From assembly GCF_003814555.1 (NCBI RefSeq), contig NZ_RKQN01000002.1, forward strand, positions 845,849 to 909,848: a DNA stretch of 64,000 nt. The letters are read 5' to 3'. Both the position numbers and the translations under genes were made by a program. Source of the stretch: Vulcaniibacterium tengchongense. GTDB lineage: Bacteria > Pseudomonadota > Gammaproteobacteria > Xanthomonadales > Xanthomonadaceae. Numbering within the stretch: the first letter of the stretch is position 1; each line of letters starts with the position of its first letter. The notes beneath the pieces were generated by a model. The model ran no database searches. It worked only from the letters and a program-made list of their open reading frames with translations, and was not told where the DNA came from. Positions 27,012 to 34,993 of this stretch are shown piece by piece.

Positions 27012-27509
27012 ATGAAGCTGCTCAAGCCGACCTTGCTCGCCACCGCCCTGCTGGCCGCCGCTCCGGCCGCGCTGGCGGCGACCCAGACCGCCAACATGAA
27101 CGTGTCGATCACGATCGAGAACAGCTGCACGATCGTGGCCAACCCGCTGAACTTCGGCACCCGCAACACCCTGGCCAACGACATCGACGCCGCCACCACG
27201 GTGAAGGTGACCTGCACCGGCCAAGGCCCGATCAGCATCGCCTTCGGCACCGGCGGCGGCGCCGGCGCGACCCTCGCCAGCCGCAAGATGAGCCGCACCG
27301 GAGGCGCCGAACTGATCAACTACGCGCTGTACCGCGACGCCGGCCGCACCCAGGTGCTCGGCGACGGCAGCGCCAGCACCGCCCGCATCGCCGGCACCAG
27401 CACCGGCGCCGAGCAGTCCTTCGACGTGTACGGCCGGGTCTTCGGCGGGCAAGGGCCGAAACCGGTCGGCGCCTACACCGACACCGTCGTCGCCACCGTC
27501 GAATTCTGA
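27012..27509 (+). CDS. Spore coat protein U domain pilin (CsuA/B-like major subunit)
   Basis: The 165-residue precursor has a clear signal peptide (LLATALLAAAPAALA) and one SCPU domain. The first conserved Cys lies in ENSCTIVANPLNFGTRN, the second in VTCTGQGP, and the domain ends in a GAYTDTVVATVEF donor-like strand. It should be the polymerised subunit of archaic (Csu-type) chaperone/usher pili used in biofilm and abiotic surface attachment. An AGAAGG ribosome site precedes the ATG. It is the first gene after the sigma-54 promoter, and the chaperone starts 8 bases after its stop. Confidence 0.9.
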   Translation: MKLLKPTLLATALLAAAPAALAATQTANMNVSITIENSCTIVANPLNFGTRNTLANDIDAATTVKVTCTGQGPISIAFGTGGGAGATLASRKMSRTGGAELINYALYRDAGRTQVLGDGSASTARIAGTSTGAEQSFDVYGRVFGGQGPKPVGAYTDTVVATVEF

Positions 27510-27517
27510 TCGCCGCG

Positions 27518-28234
27518 ATGGCTCCGCGCCGGCCCGCCCTGGCGGCGGCCGCGCTCGCGCTCGCCCTGCTCGCCGGGGCGACGCAGGCGCGCGGCCAGCT
27601 GCAGGTCCGCCAGACCTCGGTCGAGCTGCCGCCCGGCGTGCGCGGCGGCCGGCTGGTGCTGGCCAACGCCGGCGACGCGCCGGTGGCGGCGCAGGTGCGG
27701 CTGTACGCCTGGACCCAGGCCGGCGGCGAGGACCGGCTGGAGCCGAGCCAGGCGCTGGCGGTGAGCCCGGCGATCGCCGAGATCCCGCCCGGCGGCGAAC
27801 AACTGGTCAGGGTGGTGCGCAACGCCACCGCGCCGGCGGCGCAGGAACAGGCCTATCGCCTGGTCGTCGACGAGCTGCCGGGCGATCCCGGCGCGGAAGC
27901 GGGGCAGGCGGTGCAGGTGCGCATGCGCTACCTGGTGCCGGCGTTCGTGCGCACGGCCGACCCGGCGCCGGCCGCGCTGGACTGCGCGCTGGAACCGGCC
28001 GCGCTGGTCTGCCGCAACCGCGGCGGCCGCGCCGCCCAGCTCGGCGCCAGCGGCCTGGTCGCGCGCGACGGCGCCCGGCTGGAACTCACCCCCGGGCTGC
28101 TCGGTTACGTGCTGGCCGGCAGTACCCGCCGCTTCGCCCTCGATGCGAAGGCGCTGGGCGGCAAGGCGTGGTCGACGCTCGAGGTGCAGCTCAATGGCCA
28201 GCCGGCGAGCATCGCGCTGTCCGGCCAGCCGTAA
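27518..28234 (+). CDS. Archaic fimbrial periplasmic chaperone (CsuC-like)
   Basis: The 238-residue protein has a signal peptide, then the two immunoglobulin-like domains of pilus chaperones: VRQTSVELPPGVRGGRLVLANAG begins domain 1, ISPAIAEIPPGGEQLVRVVR-like text (positions about 27765-27825) forms the subunit-docking strands, and RYLVPAFVR marks the domain hinge. It would hold SCPU pilins in the periplasm by donor-strand complementation and deliver them to the usher. It starts 8 bases after the pilin and overlaps the usher start. Confidence 0.9.
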   Translation: MAPRRPALAAAALALALLAGATQARGQLQVRQTSVELPPGVRGGRLVLANAGDAPVAAQVRLYAWTQAGGEDRLEPSQALAVSPAIAEIPPGGEQLVRVVRNATAPAAQEQAYRLVVDELPGDPGAEAGQAVQVRMRYLVPAFVRTADPAPAALDCALEPAALVCRNRGGRAAQLGASGLVARDGARLELTPGLLGYVLAGSTRRFALDAKALGGKAWSTLEVQLNGQPASIALSGQP

Positions 28235-30575
28235 GCCCGCCGTCCTCGCCGGCGCCTCGGCGCTGGCGCTCGCCGCGCTGGCCGGCGGCCGCGCCACGGC
28301 GGGCGCCGGCGGCGCGGCGACGGGCGGCCTGCCGGCCGGGCTCGACGACATGGCGCCCCCGCCGGCGGTGCTGTCGGAGGCGCCGCAGACGCTCTACCTC
28401 GACGTGATGATCGACGGCCAGCTGGTGCGGCCGCTGGTGCGTTTCCACCGGGCCGACGGCCGGCTGTGGGTGGCGCCGGGCGAGCTCGACGCCGCCGGCC
28501 TGCAGTTGCCGCCGGGCCTGCCCACCGATGCCGAAGGCCGGATCGCCCTGGACAGCGTGCCGGGGCTGGGCGTGCGCTTCCAGGGCTCGCTGCAGCGCGT
28601 GCTGCTGGCGCCGCCGCCGGGCATGCGCCGCGCCGTGCGGCTGGGCTACCGCAGGCCCGAGGCGGTCGCGGTGGATCGCGACGCCGGCCTGCTGCTCGAC
28701 TGGGACGCCTACGGCCGCCGCTATCGCGACAGCGATACGTTCTCGCTCGGCACCGCGCTGCGCTGGTTCGGCCGCTACGGCGCGCTGGAACTGTCCGGCG
28801 TCAGCCGCGCCGGCGACGGCGCCGACGACGCGTACGCGCGCCTGGACACGCGCTGGACCTGGTCCGACCCGCAGCGGATGTGGACCTGGACCGCGGGCGA
28901 CTTCATCTCCGGCGGCCTCAACTGGACCCGGCCGCTGCGCCTGGGCGGCCTGCAGTGGCGGCGCAATTTCGCCACCCGGCCGGACCTGATCGTGTACCCG
29001 GTGCCGCAGTTCAGCGCCGACCCGACCGTCCCCTCGTCGGTGGAGCTGTACGTGAACAACGTGCGCCAGTACCAGGGCGAGGTCGACCCCGGTCCGTTCG
29101 TGCTCAGCGACTTCCCGCGCGTGACCGGCGCCGGCGAGGCGGTGGTGGTGGTGACCGACGCGCTCGGCCGCACCACCCAGACCAGCGTGCCGCTGTACGT
29201 CGACTACCAGCGCCTGGCGCGCGGGCTCAGCGACTTTTCGCTCGAGGCCGGGCTGCTGCGGCGCCACTACGGCAGCCGCTCCGACGACTACGGCGACGAC
29301 CCGGTCGCCAGCGCGAGCTGGCGCTACGGCCTGCGCGATGCGCTCACCGTCGAACTGCACGGCGAGGCCGGCGGCGGCCTGCGCCTGGCCGGCGGCGGGC
29401 TGGCCTGGTCGCCGCTCGGCCGCTACGGCGTGGTCACCGCGGCGTACGCGCGCAGCGAGCTGGCGCGCGACGCCGGCTACCAGTACGCCATCGGCTACCA
29501 GTGGTTCGGCCAGCGCGCCGGCTTCGACCTGTACCGGCAGCGCGCTAGCGCCGGCTTCCGCGACCTCGGCGCGCTCGAGGCCGGCAGCCTGCCGTTGCGC
29601 GAGCAGGACCGCGCCTCGCTCTGGTTCGGCGTGCCGCGCGGCTCGCTGTCGCTGAGCTGGCTGCGCTACCGCGACCACGCCGAGCCGGCCAGCCGCACCG
29701 TCAGCCTCGGCCTGGGCCAGAGCTGGCGGCGGCTGTCGTATTCCGTGGGCGTGTTCGACGACAGCCGCGCCGGGCACGGCGTGTCGCTGTCGCTGAGCCT
29801 GCCGCTGGGCGAGGCCGTCGACGCCTCGCTCAGCCTCGACCGCGACGGCGGCGACACCCGCGCCGCCGCCGCGCTGCGACGCAACGCCCCCTACGCCGGC
29901 GGCTGGGGCTGGACCGCGCAGGCGCGCGACGACGGCGACGGCCAGCTCGGCGCCCATTACCGCGGCAGCGCCGGCGAGGCCTGGTTCGGCGTCGACCGCA
30001 GCGGCGGCCACGGCGGCGCGTTCGCCCAAGGCTACGGCAGCGTGGTGTGGATGGACGGGCAGGGCTTCCTCAGCCGCGCGGTCAGCGACGCGTTCGCGGT
30101 GGTGTCCACCAACGGCGTCGCCGACGTGCCGATCCTGTTCGAGAACCGGGTCGCCGGCCACACCGACGAAAACGGCTACCTGCTGCTGCCGGAGCTGCGC
30201 GGCTGGCAGCGCAACCGGGTCGCGATCGACCCCGACGGGCTGCCGCCGGACCTGGACGTGCCGGCGATCGAACGGATGGTGGTGCCGGCCGAGCGCAGCG
30301 GCGTGCGGGTCGAGTTCGCCCTGGCGCCGCTGCGTTCGACCACCCTGGTGCTGCGCGATGCGCAGGGCCGGCCGGTCGAGCCCGGCGTGCGCGTGCGCCG
30401 CGGCGACGGCAGCGAGGCCATCGTCGGCTTCGACGGCGAACTGTGGCTGGAGCGCTACGTCGAGGGCGAAACCCTGAGCTGGACGCGCGCGGGCCTGCGC
30501 TGCGCGGCGGTGGCGCCGGCGCGGGCGGACGCCGGGCCCGGCCCGGCCCGGTGCGAAGCGGAGGCCACGCCATGA
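28194..30575 (+). CDS. Fimbrial outer-membrane usher (CsuD-like)
   Basis: The 793-residue protein has an N-terminal export region, then the usher N-terminal domain (TLYLDVMIDGQLV...), a 24-strand barrel with plug (VELYVNNVRQYQGEVDPGPFVLSDFP is the plug signature), and C-terminal domains ending in Cys residues. It forms the secretion pore for pilus assembly. I chose ATG 28194, which gives a signal peptide start MASRRASRC; an in-frame start at 28143 would deepen the overlap with the chaperone. Either way the usher start lies inside the chaperone gene (41-base overlap), implying coupling. Its stop overlaps the tip gene (ATGA). Confidence 0.92.
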   Translation: MASRRASRCPASRKPAVLAGASALALAALAGGRATAGAGGAATGGLPAGLDDMAPPPAVLSEAPQTLYLDVMIDGQLVRPLVRFHRADGRLWVAPGELDAAGLQLPPGLPTDAEGRIALDSVPGLGVRFQGSLQRVLLAPPPGMRRAVRLGYRRPEAVAVDRDAGLLLDWDAYGRRYRDSDTFSLGTALRWFGRYGALELSGVSRAGDGADDAYARLDTRWTWSDPQRMWTWTAGDFISGGLNWTRPLRLGGLQWRRNFATRPDLIVYPVPQFSADPTVPSSVELYVNNVRQYQGEVDPGPFVLSDFPRVTGAGEAVVVVTDALGRTTQTSVPLYVDYQRLARGLSDFSLEAGLLRRHYGSRSDDYGDDPVASASWRYGLRDALTVELHGEAGGGLRLAGGGLAWSPLGRYGVVTAAYARSELARDAGYQYAIGYQWFGQRAGFDLYRQRASAGFRDLGALEAGSLPLREQDRASLWFGVPRGSLSLSWLRYRDHAEPASRTVSLGLGQSWRRLSYSVGVFDDSRAGHGVSLSLSLPLGEAVDASLSLDRDGGDTRAAAALRRNAPYAGGWGWTAQARDDGDGQLGAHYRGSAGEAWFGVDRSGGHGGAFAQGYGSVVWMDGQGFLSRAVSDAFAVVSTNGVADVPILFENRVAGHTDENGYLLLPELRGWQRNRVAIDPDGLPPDLDVPAIERMVVPAERSGVRVEFALAPLRSTTLVLRDAQGRPVEPGVRVRRGDGSEAIVGFDGELWLERYVEGETLSWTRAGLRCAAVAPARADAGPGPARCEAEATP

Positions 30576-31555
30576 TCCTGCGCGCCGTCCTCGCCGCGCT
30601 GCTCGCGTTCGGCGCTCTCGTCCCGTGCGCGGCGTGGGCGCAGGCGTTCTCGTGCCAGGCCGACACCACGCCGGCCCTGGACTTCGGCCGCCCCGGCGCC
30701 AATCCCACCGCGACCGTCGACACCGCGGCCACGCCGACCCTGCGCGTGACCTGCACCGGCTGGTACAACGCGACGATCAAGGTCTGCGTCGGCATCAACG
30801 CCGGCTCCGTCGACGGCGCGCTGGCGCCGCGGCGCCTCGGCAACGGCGGCGCGCGGCTGAGCTACCAGATCTACGGCGACGCCGCGCGCACCCAGGTGGT
30901 CGGCCCGATGGCGGGGAGCGGCTCCGCCGGGCCGCTCGAGGCGAGCGTGACGCTGAACCAGAACCCGTTGCTGGTGTTCGGCAGCGGCACGGTCGAGATT
31001 CCGCTGTACGGCCGCGTCTTTCCCGACCAGAGCGGCCTGGCCGCGGGCACCTACCAGTCGAACCTGACCGTGCAGGTCGACAGCGTCGCGGGCAACGGCA
31101 CCTGCCGCGGCACCCACAACCCCGAGGACACGCTGACGATGAACGCGCGCGCCGTGCTGCCCGGCAGCTGCAGCATCGTCGCCGACGACCTGAACTTCGG
31201 CACCCGCGCCAGCCTCGCGTCCGCGGTCGACGCGAGCACCACGTTGACGGTGACCTGCACCAGCGGCACCGCCTATGCGGTGAGGCTGGACGGCGGCCGC
31301 GCCGGCAACATCGCCGCGCGGCGCATGTACCTCAACGGCAGCGGGCCGCAGGCGATCGCCTACGACCTCTACACCCATGCCGCGCGCACCCAGCCCTGGG
31401 GGGACGGCAGCGTCGGCGCGGTGGTGGAAGGCGTCGGCGCGGGCACCGGCCTGGGCACGCCGCAGGTCCTGACGGTCTACGGCCGGGTGCCGGCGCAGGC
31501 CACGCCGGTGTCCGGCACCTACCGCGACGTGGTCACCGCGACCGTCGAGTACTAG
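30572..31555 (+). CDS. Two-domain SCPU protein, likely tip adhesin (CsuE-like)
   Basis: The 327-residue precursor has a signal peptide (ending AAWAQA) and two SCPU domains: residues about 28-165 and 185-327. Each carries the family Cys pair and a closing (V/I)YGRV ... TYxxxxxVxV pattern. In Csu pili the two-domain subunit caps the fibre and binds hydrophobic surfaces; by position and architecture this is the equivalent. It overlaps the usher stop by 4 bases and is the last gene of the operon. Unlike Acinetobacter csu loci, no extra minor pilins (CsuA, CsuB) are present. Confidence 0.87.
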   Translation: MILRAVLAALLAFGALVPCAAWAQAFSCQADTTPALDFGRPGANPTATVDTAATPTLRVTCTGWYNATIKVCVGINAGSVDGALAPRRLGNGGARLSYQIYGDAARTQVVGPMAGSGSAGPLEASVTLNQNPLLVFGSGTVEIPLYGRVFPDQSGLAAGTYQSNLTVQVDSVAGNGTCRGTHNPEDTLTMNARAVLPGSCSIVADDLNFGTRASLASAVDASTTLTVTCTSGTAYAVRLDGGRAGNIAARRMYLNGSGPQAIAYDLYTHAARTQPWGDGSVGAVVEGVGAGTGLGTPQVLTVYGRVPAQATPVSGTYRDVVTATVEY

Positions 31556-31636
31556 CGCGATCCCCGCGACGCCGCATCGGCCGCGCCGGCGATCCGTTCC
31601 GCCGCGCCGGGGCGGCGGCGGACGGCGGGCACGGTC

Positions 31637-32530
31637 TCATGGCGCCGCATCCAGCGCCGCCCGCTTGGCCGCGCGCCGCCGCTCGCGCGGCTGCGCCCCG
31701 TCGTTGTTGAACAGCGCCGGTTCCCAGGCGCCGTAGCTCGGGTTCGGCAGCATCCACCAACGCTCGCCGAACCAGTCGTCGTACTCCTCGAGCAGCCGCG
31801 CGCGCGCCTGCGGCGTGTTCGCGACCACCTGCACGAAGTCGCCGAGCTGGTCGCCGAACTGCATCAGCACGCGGTACCTCCGACCGGCCAGGCGCCGGCG
31901 GCAGTTCTTCTCGCTGCCGTTCTGCTCGCAGCCCTCGACGAAGGTGCCCAGGCCGAGGAACACGCTGTCGTCGGCGACCGGCATGCCCACCGCCTCGAGG
32001 TTGGCGAGGGTGGCGTCCTTCAGGTGGGTGGCGCGGTTGGACAGGTACAGGATGGTGACGCCCTTCGCCGTGGCCGCCTTGGCGAACTCGACCACGCCGG
32101 GCACCGCCTTGGCCTTCTTCTCCGCGACCCAGGCATCCCAGCCGACCTCGTCGTACTCGCGGCCGTCGCGGACCAGCCGCGCCTGGTAGGGCGAGTTGTC
32201 GAGCACGGTCTCGTCCACGTCCATGATCACCGCCGGCTTCAGCCCCGTGGCGGGGTTGCCGCGTTCTTCCGGCACCAATGCGTCCCAGTGCGGCTGCTTC
32301 AGCGCCAGGTCGAGCTTGTCCGCGGCCGCGCGGTAGACGCCGATCGCCGTCGCCCGGTATTCCGCCGAGGCCTGCATCCAGAGCACCGCGTTGAGGTTGT
32401 CGTCGGCCGGGGCCGAAGCGGGCGCCGCCGCGGCGGGCGCGGGCGCCGGCCCCGCGGTGTCGGTGCGCTTGCAGGCGCCGAGCGCGAGCGCGCAGGCGAG
32501 AACGGACAGGGGCAGGACGCGAAGGCGCAT
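31637..32530 (-). CDS. Lipoprotein acid phosphatase, e(P4)/HAD IIIB family
   Basis: The 297-residue precursor has a lipoprotein signal peptide with LGACKR and a Pro/Ala linker. The HAD domain follows: VIMDVDETVLDN holds the catalytic Asp pair, LYLSNRA the motif II Ser/Thr region, and GDQLGDF the distal acidic residues. It belongs to the 5'-nucleotidase e(P4) family, outer-membrane or periplasmic phosphatases that release phosphate from nucleotides. The C-terminal KR-rich tail is unusual but short. It converges with the pilus operon. Confidence 0.9.
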   Translation of the reverse strand: MRLRVLPLSVLACALALGACKRTDTAGPAPAPAAAAPASAPADDNLNAVLWMQASAEYRATAIGVYRAAADKLDLALKQPHWDALVPEERGNPATGLKPAVIMDVDETVLDNSPYQARLVRDGREYDEVGWDAWVAEKKAKAVPGVVEFAKAATAKGVTILYLSNRATHLKDATLANLEAVGMPVADDSVFLGLGTFVEGCEQNGSEKNCRRRLAGRRYRVLMQFGDQLGDFVQVVANTPQARARLLEEYDDWFGERWWMLPNPSYGAWEPALFNNDGAQPRERRRAAKRAALDAAP

Positions 32531-32630
32531 GTCGATCCGGGCGGGGCCGAAAGGCGGCGAGTGTAGCGAAGCGCGACGGCCGGTGGATGGCGCGGCGCGG
32601 GCGTCGGCTTGTCCGGATCGGCGCGCCGGG

Positions 32631-33143
32631 TCAGCGCGCGGCGGGTTCGGCGATCTGCAGCGACACCTGCTTGCGCGATTCCGGCAGCCACTGGGTGCCG
32701 ACCTCGCGGAAACCGAAGCCCGCATGGAAGCGGCGCGAGGCCTCGTTCGGCGGCACCACGTAGAACTCGCAGGCCACGCGGGGCACCCGCTGCGCGCGCG
32801 CGAACGCGAACAGGTCCTCGTACAGCCGCCGGCCGAGGCCGCGGCCCTGCTGCGCGGTGGCGACCACGACCCGGTCGATGTAGAGGAAGCGCCGGTAGCG
32901 CGCCGCGAACCAGCGGTAGTTCGGGCTGTCGTAGTCGGCGCCTTCGCGGAACGCGAGCAGGAACGCCGCCACCCGCTCCTGCCCCTCGGCGCCTGCGCAC
33001 AGCACGCGGTGGCAGGCGGCCTGGGCATCGAGCCGCGCCAGCCGGGCGGCGTCCAGCGGGCTCAGCATCGCCTCCCATTCCAGGTTGAGAGCCAGGATCG
33101 CCGGATGATCCTCGGGGCGGGCATCGCGGATGCGGTAGCTCAT
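32631..33143 (-). CDS. GNAT-family N-acetyltransferase
   Basis: The 170-residue protein has the N-terminal IRDARPEDHPAILALN strand-helix, the acetyl-CoA loop QQGRGLGRRLYEDLFAFA, and the C-terminal NEASRRFHAGFGFREVG segment of GNAT enzymes. The acceptor is unknown. It lies 100 bases upstream of the phosphatase gene on the same strand. Size and motifs are complete. Confidence 0.87.
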   Translation of the reverse strand: MSYRIRDARPEDHPAILALNLEWEAMLSPLDAARLARLDAQAACHRVLCAGAEGQERVAAFLLAFREGADYDSPNYRWFAARYRRFLYIDRVVVATAQQGRGLGRRLYEDLFAFARAQRVPRVACEFYVVPPNEASRRFHAGFGFREVGTQWLPESRKQVSLQIAEPAAR

Positions 33144-33294
33144 CGCGGCAGTGTACGCGCGCGCGGAGGCGCGGGCCGGGACCGGGCCTGCGATGCAGGC
33201 CGCGCCCCGGGCCGGCGCCTCGCGCGCGCCACGGGCCGCGCCGGGCGCGCCCCCGGGCGCGCCGCCGGGCGTGCCGCAGCGCTAGCATGGCCGC

Positions 33295-33777
33295 ATGGGC
33301 ACGCTCCGCATCCGCGACGCGCACGCGCACGATCTCGAGCTGCTCGCCGCGTGGGCCCGGGCGATGGCCTGGGAGACCGAACGCAAGCGGCTCGACCCAG
33401 CGTGCGTGCGCGCCGGCGTGGCCGCGGCGATCGCCGACCCGGCGAAGGCGCGCTACCTCGTCGCGAGCGAGCAGGCGACGTTGGCCGGGCGCGAAACCGT
33501 GGCGGTGCCGGTCGGCACGCTGAGGCTGACCCGCGAGTGGAGCGACGGGCGCAACGGCGAGTGGTGGTGGATCCGCAGCGCGTACGTGCCGCCCGGGCAC
33601 CGCCGCCGCGGCGTGTTCGCCGCGCTGTACCGCCATGTGGAGGCGCAGGCGCGCGCCAGCCCCGGCGTGGTCGGCCTGCGCCTGTACGCCGAGCGCCACG
33701 ATGCCGCCGCGCAGCGCGCCTGCGCCGCGCTGGGCATGCAGGACGCCGGCTACGCGATCTTCGAAACCGCGTTCTGA
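33295..33777 (+). CDS. GNAT-family N-acetyltransferase
   Basis: The 160-residue protein starts LRIRDAHAHDLELLAAWA and has the acetyl-CoA binding loop PGHRRRGVFAALYRHVE followed by the AAQRACAALGMQDAGYAIFE ending, normal for GNATs. Substrate is unknown. It is divergent from the other GNAT gene, with a 151-base gap that holds an imperfect run of CGGGCGCGCC units and a -10-like TAGCAT just upstream of the start. Confidence 0.85.
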   Translation: MGTLRIRDAHAHDLELLAAWARAMAWETERKRLDPACVRAGVAAAIADPAKARYLVASEQATLAGRETVAVPVGTLRLTREWSDGRNGEWWWIRSAYVPPGHRRRGVFAALYRHVEAQARASPGVVGLRLYAERHDAAAQRACAALGMQDAGYAIFETAF

Positions 33778-33886
33778 CGCCGGGGACGCCGGCGACGCCG
33801 GGCCCGCGCGGGCGGCCGAGCGGCGGCGCGCGCCGGCGCCTGCCCGGCGGCCGGGCCGGATCGGCGCAGGCGCCGCAATCCGGCAC

Positions 33887-33915
33887 TTGAAAAGATGAGA
33901 ATCGTTCTCAATTAT
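33887..33915 (+). promoter_or_regulatory. Sigma-70 promoter of the TetR gene with a Fur-box-like operator in its spacer
   Basis: TTGAAA (33887-33892) and AATTAT (33910-33915) are spaced by 17 bases, a good -35/-10 pair. The spacer contains TGAGAATCGTTCTCA (33896-33910), an inverted repeat with 6-base arms. It differs from the Fur 7-1-7 form TGAGAAT-N-ATTCTCA at a single base. Fur bound here would cover the polymerase site, so the TetR gene should be repressed when iron is plentiful. The -10 also rules out ATG 33914 as the start of the TetR protein. Confidence 0.72.
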
Positions 33916-33952
33916 GGGCGGAGGGCCGTTGCGGCCCGGACCGGAGGCCTGC

Positions 33953-34564
33953 ATGACACTCCCGCTGCGCAAGCCGGATGCGCCGCCCGCCGCGTCTGGC
34001 GAGCGCGCGGCGCTGCTCGATGCGGCCGAGCGGCTGTTCGTCGCCCATGGCGTGGCGCCGGTCGAACTGGGCGACGTCGCCGCCGCGGCCGGCCTGCCCC
34101 TGCGCGCCGCGGCCCGGCACTTCGCGGGCAAGGATGCGCTGCTGGCCGGGTTGCGCGAGCGCTTCGTCGCCGACTTCTGCGCCGGCCAGCGCGCGGCGAT
34201 GGAGCGCTGCCGGCCCGGCGACTGGACCGGCCGCCTGCGCGCCTGGATCGCATCCGGCTTCCACGGCTACCTGGACCATGCCGCGCTGCACGACGTGGTC
34301 TTCCACGATGCCCGCGCCCACGACCGGATCGCGCTGCAGCACAACCCGGTCGTCGACCAGCTCACCGAGCTGCTGCAGGCCGGCGTCGAGGCGCGGGCAT
34401 GGGTGAGCACCGACCCGCGCATGACCGCGGTGATCTTCTTCAACGCCCTGCATGCGGCGGCCGACCGGGTGATCGCCGCGGGCGAGCCGTACGAACGCGA
34501 GCGGCCGTTGCGCACCCTGATCGGCTACTTCGAGCGCTCGGTGCAGTGGTGGCGGCAGGCGTGA
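33953..34564 (+). CDS. TetR-family transcriptional regulator
   Basis: The 203-residue protein has an N-terminal helix-turn-helix region (ALLDAAERLFVAHGVAPVEL ... AAAGLPLRAAARHFAGKDALL) and a helical ligand-binding domain. ATG 33953 follows GGAGG by 5 bases and lies downstream of the predicted transcription start, whereas an earlier in-frame ATG at 33914 falls inside the -10 element. The upstream Fur-box-like operator suggests iron control. The ligand and targets are unknown; the following genes are on the opposite strand, so it appears to be a single-gene unit. Confidence 0.87.
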   Translation: MTLPLRKPDAPPAASGERAALLDAAERLFVAHGVAPVELGDVAAAAGLPLRAAARHFAGKDALLAGLRERFVADFCAGQRAAMERCRPGDWTGRLRAWIASGFHGYLDHAALHDVVFHDARAHDRIALQHNPVVDQLTELLQAGVEARAWVSTDPRMTAVIFFNALHAAADRVIAAGEPYERERPLRTLIGYFERSVQWWRQA

Positions 34565-34582
34565 GCCGCGTGGCCGCCCACC

Positions 34583-34993
34583 TCAGCGGGCCGGGGGCGC
34601 GGGGTCGTCGGCCTCGCGGCGGTTCTCGGCGACGAGCTCGCCGGCGCGCGGATCGAACGCGATCGCCAGCTCCACCCGGTGCGGGCCCGCCAGCGACGCC
34701 GGTTCGCAGCGGTAGCTCCAGCTCGGTGCCGCCTCGAGGATCGAGCGGTCGACCAGGCGGTTGCGGCTGCTGCGCCCGATCGCGCCGTGCTGGTAGCGGC
34801 CGGCCTCGTCCAGCACGACCGCCAGCGTGGCCCGTGTCGGCAGCATCGGCGCGTCGCCGCCGGCCCGCACCGGCGCCCGCTGCGGCGAGGGATCCAGGCC
34901 GCACACCGGCGGCGCGCGTTCGGCGGCTGCCGCGCACGCCGCGGCCGCGAGCAGGCCGGCGAGCGGCGCCCGCGCCGCGATCCGCGCCGTCAC
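34583..34993 (-). CDS. Exported TonB-C-like domain protein
   Basis: The 136-residue protein has an export signal (LAGLLAAAACAAAA) and one compact domain. Its pattern ATLAVVLDEAGRYQHGAIGRSS...LVDRSILEAAPSWSYR resembles the C-terminal domain of TonB energy transducers (variable strand, then a helix with paired Ala/Leu and a W-Y/F ending), but without the usual inner-membrane anchor plus Pro-rich spacer. The GTG start overlaps the upstream stop in GTGA, indicating coupled translation. It may be a free periplasmic TonB-like domain partnering the upstream protein; this is inference. Confidence 0.6.
   Translation of the reverse strand: MTARIAARAPLAGLLAAAACAAAAERAPPVCGLDPSPQRAPVRAGGDAPMLPTRATLAVVLDEAGRYQHGAIGRSSRNRLVDRSILEAAPSWSYRCEPASLAGPHRVELAIAFDPRAGELVAENRREADDPAPPAR

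Noticed and set aside
33914..33952. Earlier in-frame ATG for the TetR protein at 33914
   Set aside because: It overlaps the predicted -10 element and lies before the likely transcription start, while ATG 33953 has a proper GGAGG.
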